From Bartonella rattimassiliensis 15908 (GTDB taxonomy: Bacteria; Pseudomonadota; Alphaproteobacteria; Rhizobiales; Rhizobiaceae): DNA of 64,000 bases. Under the pieces are notes generated by a model, which saw only the letters and a program-made list of their open reading frames with translations, was not told the DNA's origin and made no database searches. The stretch spans positions 40,923-104,922 of the forward strand of contig NZ_JH725067.1 in the NCBI RefSeq assembly GCF_000278215.1. Direction: 5' to 3'. Each line of letters starts with the position of its first letter. Within the stretch, counting starts at the first letter, position 1. Of this stretch, positions 39,561 to 48,223 are shown piece after piece. The position numbers and the translations under genes are program-made.

Positions 39561-40542
39561 AGGAAATTACTAAATTTTTCATTTTCTTTTTGTATAGGCA
39601 AGATATAATTGTTGAAACAATATCTTTTCTCATATCGATGTGTGAGCTTTCTGAAAAATACGCATTGTGTGGATTAATGACCAATCTTGAGGATAACCAG
39701 CAAGCATTGTCTCTCCAAGCTTTAATAAGAGGATGGTCATTGGGTGTTTCCACAAGGAGAACATCAAGGAATGCGTGAAATTCAGGATTTTCTCTTAAAT
39801 GCTTTTCTAAGCAATCAAAATCTCTGAGGATTTTCTCTCTTGCGGTGTTCACTAAGATAGCGTTTTTCTTCATTTTTTTAAGGAATTCTGAATTAATCAT
39901 TCCTATTGTTTTGTTTGTAAGAGGACAGTGTAGTGATACCACATCAGATTTTTCTAGAAGGGTATTTATATTTTCTAAAAGTTTGAAGTTGAGTGATTTA
40001 GAAAGACCTTTATCAATGTATGGATCATAGACGGTCACCTTGAATCCAAAGGGCCTTAATCGTTCTAATGTTGTTTTTCCTATTTTACCTAGCCCAATCA
40101 ATCCAATGGTTTTATGTTTTGGACGAAATGTTTTAAGATTGTTCTCTTGCCACGTTTTATCATATTTTTTTGCTAAATTATTATGTCTGGATACTTGCCT
40201 GCATCCTTTCAAAATCATTGTTCATGCAGTATCAGCTATTTCATCTATACAATAAGAAGGGTTGTTAGCAAATTCAACACCATGTTTTCTTAGCTCTTCG
40301 TAATCTACTTGGTCATAACCGATACCAAATCGTGCCGCTATTTTATATTTATGCAATTTCTTGGCTGTTTTCTCTGTTATTTTTGCATGTCAGATCAATA
40401 AGGCATCAATTTCTTTCAGAATTTCATCAGGAAAGTCGTCTTCATTTAAAGAGTTGAAGAAATAAAATTGAGCACCCAAGTCAGTCAGCGGTTTTTCAAA
40501 TTCACTTATTTCAGTTATTCTATCGGTTATCACAATTTTCAT
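39553..40542 (-). pseudogene. D-2-hydroxyacid dehydrogenase with two in-frame TGA codons
   Basis: One frame of 330 codons from ATG at 40542 encodes a PGDH/hydroxypyruvate-reductase-like enzyme. It is interrupted by TGA at 40392-40390 (codon 51, in LLI*HAKIT) and at 40224-40222 (codon 107, in IADTA*TMIL). Catalytic-domain pieces: FGIGYDQVDY, NNPSYCIDEIADTA. NAD domain: IGLIGLGKIGKTTLERLRPF, VVSLHCPLTNKT, ILVNTAR. The rest, with no frameshift, implies recent inactivation, or internal restart at 40218 giving only the NAD-binding part. Confidence 0.85.
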
Positions 40543-40565
40543 TGTAGTTTTTCTCTATAATGATA

Positions 40566-40756
40566 ACCATTAAATCCCTAAAACCTTTTTCTTTTCATAT
40601 AAAGATCAATTGGTAAATAATCCCAGTTTTTTTTCAGACGTGCTAAATCGGTTATCTCATTTGCTTGATATTTATTTTTTCAGAAGGTGTGTGGAAAAAT
40701 TTATTTTCTTTTAATTCGTCAACGATTTTATCTATGTTTATAAACATATACTCCAC
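40566..40756 (-). pseudogene. Remnant of a 2OG-Fe dioxygenase-like gene
   Basis: Minus-strand text with one frameshift reads MFINIDKIVDELKENKFFHT, then NEITDLARLKKNWDYLPIDL, YMKRKRF. The (N/D)W-x-x-L-x-x-D-x-Y-(M) pattern is that of the 2OG-Fe dioxygenase family acting on free amino acids (BsmA/IDO type). Only about 60 codons are left, with RBS GGTGGAG in front. The family call is tentative. Confidence 0.35.
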
Positions 40757-41471
40757 CTTTTTTCTGTATTAATGGATTTATATATTACTTTTAATAACTA
40801 AAAAAGTATATATCAAATAAAGTCATTTTTTATGGTTAAGCTATTATTTTTTATATTTCATGATTGTATTATCTTGTTTGAGAATATTCTAGCGGTAAAG
40901 ATTTATAAAATAATCATGAAGATAGGTTGTTGAATTACGTTTTGATTGAAAAAGTAGCAGAAAATATTCGCCATTTTGAGGAAAAGAATGGCTCTTAACA
41001 AGAGCTTTCTAGCGAGAAAAACTTCGCTTTTGAAAGAAAAAAATAGCTAAATTTATTGGAAAAAACAAGAAAGAATTCCTTAAGAAATATCAAAAAATCT
41101 CAAACCTTATAGAAAATAGAGTACAGTTTAAAACTAGCATCATCAGTTGAGTGAAGTCACAACAATGGTGGAGATCTGAGTATTATTACGGGTGGTAATT
41201 TGATGTTTGAAAGAAGTTTACTTGATGTGAAAGTAACGGAGTCTTTTAATAAAAAAATGATAAATAATTTTGTACATTTTCTCTTTTAGAGCTCTTTTCT
41301 AATCATCAATGAAAACTTTTTTGTACTAAACACGCGTTGATAATGTAACTTTTGTATATTTATTATTTCATACTTAAAAAAATATAACAATACAATTGAG
41401 TCATCAATATTCTATTTTTTTATTTTTAATGATAAAAAAAGTCTTTTTGTTCACTTTATGAATAAAAAGAA
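40757..41471. other. Spacer without recognised features
   Basis: About 700 AT-rich bases with no gene, hairpin or repeat I can support. Confidence 0.4.
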
Positions 41472-43040
41472 TTAGCTTCTTTCTGGTAATACAAGTGGAG
41501 AAATAAGGATTTTAGATATGTTTCGGCGTTCCATTTCGATAACTTTAAAGCGTAAACCATCAGTTTCAAAACTTTCTCCCTCATTCGGCAAATGACCAAA
41601 CTGCCAAAGCATAAAGCCTGCAAGGGTCGTATAACGATCTGCTTCATCAACAAGATTACGCCCAAGATAGCCACTTAATCGACGGATATCAGCATATCCC
41701 TCTACAAGAAGACTGCCATTTTCAAGTTGTTCTGCGATCATGAGTTCTTCATCATCATCAGGAAAGTCACCGGCAATAGCTTCAAGAATATCGGTTGGTG
41801 TTGCAATCCCTTCAAAAGATCCATGTTCATCCACAATAATGGCAAGCTGAATTGACGAATGACGTAATTGCTCCATTAATCGTAAAACACTTGTGTTTTC
41901 ATGAACAACGAGAGGTTCTCGCATCGCTTTTTTCCAATTAATCTTTTTTCCTTCAGCCAAATTTAAAAGAAGATCTTTTGTCAATGCAACGCCAACAAAT
42001 TCATCTACTTTGTCACGTGCAAGAATTAAACGACTATGTTTAACTTTCTGCAATTCTTCACGCATTTCATTTTCATCAGCATTTAAATCTAACCATTCAA
42101 TCTCATTACGCGGCGACATGATAGAGCGAACAGGGCGATCAGCTAAATCAAGAACGCCACGAATCATCTCTTTTTCTTCTGGCCTAAACAACTCAGAAGC
42201 TGCAGCTTGTTCAGCAATAACATCGACAGTCTCAGCAAGATGACTATCTTTGCTTCCTCCTCCTAAGAGCCTCAAAACAGCATCAGCTGTTCTACTGCGT
42301 AAATCATTTGTTGTAATCATCTTTTCACGATTACGGCGTCCAATTTGATTAAAAGCTTCGATGAGAACGGAAAAACCAATAGCAGTATATAAATACCCTT
42401 TTGGAATATGAAAACCAAATCCTTCAACAATGAGCGTAAAACCAATCATCATTAAAAATCCAAGACAAAGGATGACAATAGTGGGATGACGATTAATAAA
42501 ACGCATAAGAGCGCCAGATCCGCACATCATTACTCCCATAGCCGCAATGACTGCGATATACATAACTGGTGCTTGCTCTTTTGCAATCATACCTGTTGCG
42601 GTAATAATACTATCGAGTGAGAAAATGGCATCCAGCACAACAACTTGAACAATGACTTGCCAAAAAACAGCATAAGAAATGCCTGTTTTCCTTTCATGTG
42701 ATACCCCTTCTAACCTTTCATGTAATTCTAATGTTCCCTTTGCCAGCAAAAAGGCTCCACCACCGATTAAAATCAAACTATGCCAACTAAAGATAAAAGA
42801 TGAAAATGAAAAAATTACTGTATCGAGTCTCATAATCCACCCAATAACAGTAAGAAGGAAAAGCCGCATAATTAATGCTAAAGTAAGACCTATGAAGCGT
42901 GCACGATCACGCAGATGCTGAGGCAATTTTTCAGCTAAAATTGCGATAAAAATAAGGTTATCTATTCCTAAAACAATTTCGAGAAAAACCAACGTGATCA
43001 AACCAAACCACGCATGGGGATCCGTGATCCATTCCATCAT
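41472..43040 (-). CDS. TerC-CBS-CorC/HlyC membrane protein
   Basis: A 522-residue protein with three parts: a TerC-type membrane domain (about 10-235; FLEIVLGIDNLIFIAILAEK, DAIFSLDSIITATGM with conserved acidic residues in helices), a CBS pair (about 290-415; RPVRSIMSPRNEIEWLDLNA, VVHENTSVLRLMEQLRHSSI) and a C-terminal transporter-associated CorC_HlyC domain (about 430-510). TerC proteins are linked to metal export and metalation of secreted proteins. The start may be the second Met, one codon on. Stand-alone gene. Confidence 0.92.
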   Translation of the reverse strand: MMEWITDPHAWFGLITLVFLEIVLGIDNLIFIAILAEKLPQHLRDRARFIGLTLALIMRLFLLTVIGWIMRLDTVIFSFSSFIFSWHSLILIGGGAFLLAKGTLELHERLEGVSHERKTGISYAVFWQVIVQVVVLDAIFSLDSIITATGMIAKEQAPVMYIAVIAAMGVMMCGSGALMRFINRHPTIVILCLGFLMMIGFTLIVEGFGFHIPKGYLYTAIGFSVLIEAFNQIGRRNREKMITTNDLRSRTADAVLRLLGGGSKDSHLAETVDVIAEQAAASELFRPEEKEMIRGVLDLADRPVRSIMSPRNEIEWLDLNADENEMREELQKVKHSRLILARDKVDEFVGVALTKDLLLNLAEGKKINWKKAMREPLVVHENTSVLRLMEQLRHSSIQLAIIVDEHGSFEGIATPTDILEAIAGDFPDDDEELMIAEQLENGSLLVEGYADIRRLSGYLGRNLVDEADRYTTLAGFMLWQFGHLPNEGESFETDGLRFKVIEMERRNISKILISPLVLPERS

Positions 43041-43478
43041 TTCTTACCTTTTAAAAACTTAAAAGCGCGTGATTGACAAAAAAAATTCATAGGCTTTTAT
43101 TCGTGCATTGGATCATGAACATTGAATGTAAAAAAACTTACACACAAAGAAAAAAATAGTAAAATATTGCTTAAACACATATGATGATTGATAAAACAAA
43201 ATGATGCCCCATTGCACTTATAATCACAAGAAGGCTCCTCTAAATTTTGTTCGGGCATTATGCTCGATAATCCTCCAAATATAGATTCTGTATAACAAGC
43301 AGGGCATTTATTTATAGAATTCCTTATAATGGGTTTATTTTTATATAAGATCAAGTGGCGAATGTCATATTTTTAACCTTATAGATAATGAGGCCATATA
43401 AAAAAACAACAAAATATCTAGACATCTATCCTTGTGAGCGTTATAGAAACACTCATTCTGATCTTTTGAGAAGTTTAT
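43041..43478. other. Spacer between the TerC-like gene and tRNA-Lys
   Basis: Contains an 85-codon TTG-started minus-strand frame (43097-43354) with a CPAC...CDYKC cysteine pattern and one hydrophobic stretch, but no ribosome-binding site; I do not call it a gene. The tRNA promoter should lie near 43440-43475. Confidence 0.35.
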
Positions 43479-43554
<76 letters not shown>

Positions 43555-44498
43555 TTTGGTTTTATACCATAAATAATGGATTAATTGCGTAAGTTTTTTT
43601 TAAGATACAAGATGCTCGATACAGTTGGGAGAGGACTCCCTATATGCCTTTGTTTGAGTGCAGATTGTTAATATAGCTTATCATCAGGTTTTGTATATTT
43701 TAACATGGGCTTTAAGATCAAGCCATTTTTAAAGGAAGTTTTCAAGGTTTTTTAATGCGTATCGTTTTTTAAATCGCAATGGGTGAGAGGAAATCTCTTA
43801 TCAACAATTGTGTGATTTAAAGAGTTATAAAAATCAACAGTTTTCACTTCTTTTAATGTAAATTGACGAATTTTAATACAAATTGACTAAAAGTTTTTAG
43901 GATTTCTGACATATTGTTTTAAAATAGAAAAATTTTTTCTTTTCGGTGTGTCCGCAGCGTGGAAATTATCTTATAGTCCCTGCGCTTCACCAAAAAACTT
44001 CTAGAATAATCATCCGTATGCTAAGAGGTGGAATTAAGATAAAAAAGTGTTTCGGTGGCTATAACAGAAATAAAATCAGATCATTTTAACTGTTCAGTGA
44101 TCGTACTGGATAAACAACAGAAAATAAGCTTTAATGAGGCTTCAAGTGTTAAATGACTAAACTGTTCAGTTATTCCCGTTAAAGCTTAACTGCTAAAAAT
44201 ATAAATATTAAGAAAGTTGCTTAAAGTCATTGGAGTATATTAATTTATTACGTTCATTTTGAATAAAAAAAACTTTAATATTTAGAGCTTTTTTTGTTTC
44301 AATACTTTTGATATTAAAAGAAAGTTTGTTAAAAAAAGCCGAAAGTGTTGAACAGATACTCAAACTAAAGGTGGATAGGGAATGAAATAATCTTTCTCAT
44401 TCTTTTTAAAATATTGGCTATCCTTTTATGTTTGAAAAGCGTATCGTGATTTAGATGTTGGGGGTGCTTATATCATACTGTCTTTTTGAGGGGAAAGT
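43555..44498. other. Spacer after tRNA-Lys
   Basis: No supportable gene over 940 bases. Confidence 0.35.
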
Positions 44499-44541
44499 GG
44501 AACGACGGATTAATGTCCGTGTTTGTTACACACGGCGTTCC
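44499..44541. other. Compact structured element
   Basis: GGAACG (44499-44504) pairs with CGTTCC (44536-44541), and inside it CCGTGT (44517-44522) pairs with ACACGG (44530-44535). ACGG (44505-44508) can pair instead with CCGT (44517-44520), so two inner hairpins compete. Not followed by a T run. It lies beside integrase copy J. Function unknown; terminator or site-specific recombination arm are options. Confidence 0.4.
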
Positions 44542-44559
44542 TAAGAAAGCTCATGTTTT

Positions 44560-44870
44560 TGTTGTTGTTTATCAATCAACATCCAATCCCAAGACAGTTA
44601 TTCCAAGATAGCTATATGTTTGAGACAAAAATTGAGACGGTTTAGTTCTTTTACGAGCTGTATCAGCTTTTGTATGACAAATGGCAGCAAGGGTATTACG
44701 TTTTTCTGTTGGTGTAATCTGCTAAAAATAGGGAGTTAGCTTAATTGAGGGAGAACATAAAGATGCATAGGTGAAAATTAGCTTTCATCTTTATCATCAT
44801 CCTTTAATTCGACGTGACACGAACTTCAAAAGTCTTAGAGCAATGTTTTTAAAGAATGAAGTTGACGCAA
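44560..44870 (-). pseudogene. Integrase core-binding remnant, copy J
   Basis: Minus-strand text reads FEVRVTSN-like, FSPMHLYVLPQL, ITPTEKRNTLAAICHTKADT, LNRLNFCLKHIAIL and LGLDVD, matching FAPSRRYILPKLG...NTLAPIWHTKAGTA...RLNLCLKHAAALGLEVD of copy I. Several frameshifts. It lies 1 kb downstream of tRNA-Lys. Confidence 0.6.
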
Positions 44871-45374
44871 TAGGTATACAGATTCTTCCTGTATTTGGGG
44901 GATAATTGTTTAGAGGCACTCACTTTATTAAAAAAGGTTATTTAAGTGTTCTTGATCTATAGCGCTTTTTCTTTTTCAAATAAAAAAGTGAAGTTATTTT
45001 CAGATAAAGGTTTTTAAGTTTGAACATTTGTATTTTTTGCAAAAAGTTTTACAATCATGTGTTTTATCCAACAAAAAGTCGATTAAACTATGAAATAGAA
45101 GCTCCAATATTTAAGATTAAATGTTAATTGAAGGGTATAGAAACGATTGTTTTTCTATACGAATATATACTTTTAAAAGTTCTAGGAAAATTTTTTTAAG
45201 AAAAGGAGATCAATATTTCTATGCTTATTCGTAGAGTAAGATTCTTATAAAAGTGGCACTTCAAATCTCAATATAAAAAAGCGTAATACAAGTAATAATT
45301 GTATTTGTGCATAGATTCCATTAAACCGAGTATGATGACATAAAATTTAGTATGACGATACATTTATAGGTACA
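44871..45374. other. Spacer without recognised features
   Basis: AT-rich, no gene or strong repeat seen. Confidence 0.35.
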
Positions 45375-45403
45375 GAAAAAAGAGGCTAGTGATGGCCTTT
45401 TAT
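45375..45403 (-). terminator. Probable terminator of the YbhN-like gene
   Basis: On the minus strand AAAAGGC-catcacta-GCCTCTTTTTT gives a short stem with one mismatch and a T run, directly after the stop. Confidence 0.5.
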
Positions 45404-46357
45404 TTATTCAGGCGGTGTTTTAGGAGAGCTTTTCCAATATTGTTGTCCTTCAAAAATGGCGACCACAAATAATGAGATAATAAGCGGTATGATCAAATAA
45501 AGTAATCTAAAGACAATAAGAGCTGCAATAACATCGGTTGGATTTACATTGGGCATGCCGGTTATGAAGAGAGCTTCAAGAACGCCTACTCCTCCTGCTG
45601 GAGCATTGGAAAGAAGCGTTAGCGTAAAAGATGCTAGGAAAACACCAAGAACAGAGATAAAATGAATGTCGGCATTGTGAGGGAGAACAGCATATATAAT
45701 TCCCGCTGCTCCTAAAAGCTCTAAGGGGCTAATGAGGAGCTGTTGAATAACAATTTTTAGCCGTGGATAGGAAAGCTGGATTTTCTTGCCCAAACGTAAG
45801 GGGTTCAATTGAAGCCAGCTGCCAAACGTATAAAGTGCTATACAACTGAGTAAAACTACCCCAATCGTTGTTCCTAGCCATTTAGGCAGCTCTTCATGAA
45901 TGAGGGTGATAATTTCAGGTTGAAAAACCAAAACGATTCCTGAAAGTAAAACTGTACCAATGACAAAAGTAAAAGAACAAAAACCTACTAATATTGCGAT
46001 TTCTGTTCCATTTAATCCTTTCATTTTATAGGCACGATAGCGCACGACGGCACCAGAAAAAACTGAAGCGCCGATATTGTGTGAAAGAGCATAGGTTGTA
46101 AATGAACATATAGCGATAAAAATCCAAGAAATTTTATGACCTAGATGTTGTAAGGCAATGCGATCATATCCAGCAAGAGCAGCATACGCGAGGAGAGAAC
46201 ATAAACAGGCTAATAACCAGTGCTGTGCATCTAAGCTGCTCAAGCGTTCCAATACATCTTCAAACGAAATGGTAGAAAGCTTAATATAAAGAATCCGAAT
46301 AGATATCAGCATTGCGAAGATACCAATTAAGGGCCATATAAATTGCTTTATTTTCAC
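45404..46357 (-). CDS. YbhN/UPF0104-family membrane protein (lysylphosphatidylglycerol synthase TM region-like)
   Basis: A 317-residue inner-membrane protein with about 8 helices. It matches the flippase-like TM domain of MprF/YbhN: ALSHNIGASVFSGAVVRYRA, SPLELLGAAGIIYAVLP, NAPAGGVGVLEALF and IVFRLLYLIIPLIISL. No lysyl-transferase domain is present, so aminoacyl-lipid synthesis is not implied. It lies 15 bases after the antiporter gene on the same strand and probably shares its transcript. Confidence 0.85.
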   Translation of the reverse strand: MKIKQFIWPLIGIFAMLISIRILYIKLSTISFEDVLERLSSLDAQHWLLACLCSLLAYAALAGYDRIALQHLGHKISWIFIAICSFTTYALSHNIGASVFSGAVVRYRAYKMKGLNGTEIAILVGFCSFTFVIGTVLLSGIVLVFQPEIITLIHEELPKWLGTTIGVVLLSCIALYTFGSWLQLNPLRLGKKIQLSYPRLKIVIQQLLISPLELLGAAGIIYAVLPHNADIHFISVLGVFLASFTLTLLSNAPAGGVGVLEALFITGMPNVNPTDVIAALIVFRLLYLIIPLIISLFVVAIFEGQQYWKSSPKTPPE

Positions 46358-46372
46358 GCTTTTTTATCCATT

Positions 46373-48124
46373 TTATGTTTTCTGTAAATTTTTATGATCG
46401 AGCATATTCTTTACAGATCTCTGTTCCGCTATATACGCTATAATGCCATGGGCAATTTCTTCATCATCCGTTACTACAACATCAGCACCTAAATCAATGA
46501 GATAAGCAGTTTCTGTATCAGATAATGCATGCGCGATTATCTGGATATCCTTCTTCTTATCACGTATATTTACTATACATTCACCGACTTCAATGGTGTT
46601 TCGCATTGTAATAACAACTTTGTGTGCATTATTTATATTCGCTGCATTCATTATCTCTTGTTGAATGATATTGCCGCAAATAACCTCAAAGCCATCTGCA
46701 AGCGCTTTATCAGAGAGGCGTTTTGATTCTTCTACGATGACAATGGGTTTATCTTTGTTTATTAAAGATAATGCAATACATTTACCGATACGACCATAGC
46801 CAATAATTACAATATGGTTATTTTTTAAGGTGATCGGTAAAAAATCTTGATCAGGATCCTGTGGATCAAGATCAATAATTGTTTGGGTATTTTGTAAAGA
46901 TGCAGAATTCTTTTCTAGATGTTTTTTAATTTTATTACAGGCAGTAAAAATAAGAGGATTGAGCAAAATAGAAAAAATAGCTCCTCCAAGAATTAAATCA
47001 TGGGCATCATTGTTTAAAAGCCCTAAACTTAAACTTAACCCTGCAAGGATAAAGGAAAATTCTCCGATTTGAGCAAGGCTTGCCGAAATAGTTAAAGCCG
47101 TGGCATTAGAGTAGCGGAAAGCTTTAACGATGAAAAAGGTAACAGCAGATTTTCCCAGGACGATAATGAATACGGTTGCTAAGAGAGGAAAAAAGTGAGT
47201 CAAGAGTTTCTCTGGATCAAATAACATGCCTACAGAAACAAAAAAGAGAACAGAAAAGGCATCGCGTAGGGGTAAAGATTCTTCAGCGGCACGATGACTT
47301 AATTCTGATTCGCTCATGACCATACCGGCAAAAAAAGCACCAAGAGAAAGAGAAACACCAAATAAATGAGCAGCTCCGAAAGCTACACCTAAGGCAATAG
47401 CAAAAACACTAAGACGAAATAATTCACGTGATCCAGATTGTGCACTTATTTTTAGAAGCCATGGGATAACGCGTCGACCAATGATGAGCATAAGGGCGAT
47501 AAATAAAATTACTTTTAAGATGGTGAGACCAAAAATACCCCAAATACTTAAATCCAACCATTGTACAAGAGGATCTAATGCTTCTTTTTTTGTATTGCTG
47601 AGAGCACTGGCCAAGGAAGGGATGAGGACAAGTATAAGGACCATTGCTAGGTCTTCAATAATCAACCACCCAACAGCAATGCGTCCTTTTTCCGTTTCAA
47701 TAAGATGACGCTCTTGCAAAGCACGAAGCAAGATCACAGTACTTGCTATGGATAAAGCAAGACCGAAAATCAAACTACCGCTAAAGCCCCATCCCATAAT
47801 CAGCCCAAGGCAGAAGCCTAGAAAAGTAGAAAATGCCATTTGTGCAAGAGCAGCAGGGACAGCAATCGCTTTGACAGATAAAAGGTCTTTTAATGAAAAG
47901 TGTAGCCCAACACCAAACATGAGCAAAATAATACCAATTTCAGCAAGTTGACTAATAATACCGGAATCTATTTTAAATCCGCCTGTATTGGGTCCCACAA
48001 TAACACCAGCTAACAAATAGCCTACAAGGGGTGAAATACGCAAACGGCTAGCAATCATTCCCAAGAGAAATGCTAAACATAAGCCTGCAACAATTGTTGT
48101 AATAAGTGGTGTGTCGTGGAGCAT
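46373..48124 (-). CDS. CPA2-family cation/H+ antiporter with RCK_N domain (KefB/YbaL type)
   Basis: A 583-residue protein: Na+/H+ exchanger membrane domain (about 5-385, 12-13 helices, LVGYLLAGVIVGPNTGG, LIIEDLAMVLILVLIP, ASLAQIGEFSFILAGL) followed by a TrkA-N/RCK_N domain (about 420-545) with the NAD-binding motif IVIIGYGRIGKCIALSL. Likely expels K+ or Na+ in exchange for protons under redox or nucleotide control. Best resemblance is YbaL/KefB; exact substrate unknown. Inner membrane. Confidence 0.9.
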   Translation of the reverse strand: MLHDTPLITTIVAGLCLAFLLGMIASRLRISPLVGYLLAGVIVGPNTGGFKIDSGIISQLAEIGIILLMFGVGLHFSLKDLLSVKAIAVPAALAQMAFSTFLGFCLGLIMGWGFSGSLIFGLALSIASTVILLRALQERHLIETEKGRIAVGWLIIEDLAMVLILVLIPSLASALSNTKKEALDPLVQWLDLSIWGIFGLTILKVILFIALMLIIGRRVIPWLLKISAQSGSRELFRLSVFAIALGVAFGAAHLFGVSLSLGAFFAGMVMSESELSHRAAEESLPLRDAFSVLFFVSVGMLFDPEKLLTHFFPLLATVFIIVLGKSAVTFFIVKAFRYSNATALTISASLAQIGEFSFILAGLSLSLGLLNNDAHDLILGGAIFSILLNPLIFTACNKIKKHLEKNSASLQNTQTIIDLDPQDPDQDFLPITLKNNHIVIIGYGRIGKCIALSLINKDKPIVIVEESKRLSDKALADGFEVICGNIIQQEIMNAANINNAHKVVITMRNTIEVGECIVNIRDKKKDIQIIAHALSDTETAYLIDLGADVVVTDDEEIAHGIIAYIAEQRSVKNMLDHKNLQKT

Positions 48125-48223
48125 GGGTTATTTACTATTCTTGATCAAAAGGAGAATGAATAAAAATGACGATATATCTATGAGAAGAGAAACGGGATGT
48201 ATCATATGCATTAAAGGACATTT

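Noticed and set aside
39553..40542. TGA read as an amino acid (selenocysteine or recoding) in the dehydrogenase
   Set aside because: No SECIS-like hairpin seen after either TGA, the positions are not catalytic, and the neighbouring genes are also decayed. Plain inactivation is simpler.
43097..43354. 85-codon minus-strand frame with a cysteine pattern
   Set aside because: Starts at TTG without a ribosome-binding site, no recognised domain; the cysteine spacing is suggestive but not enough.
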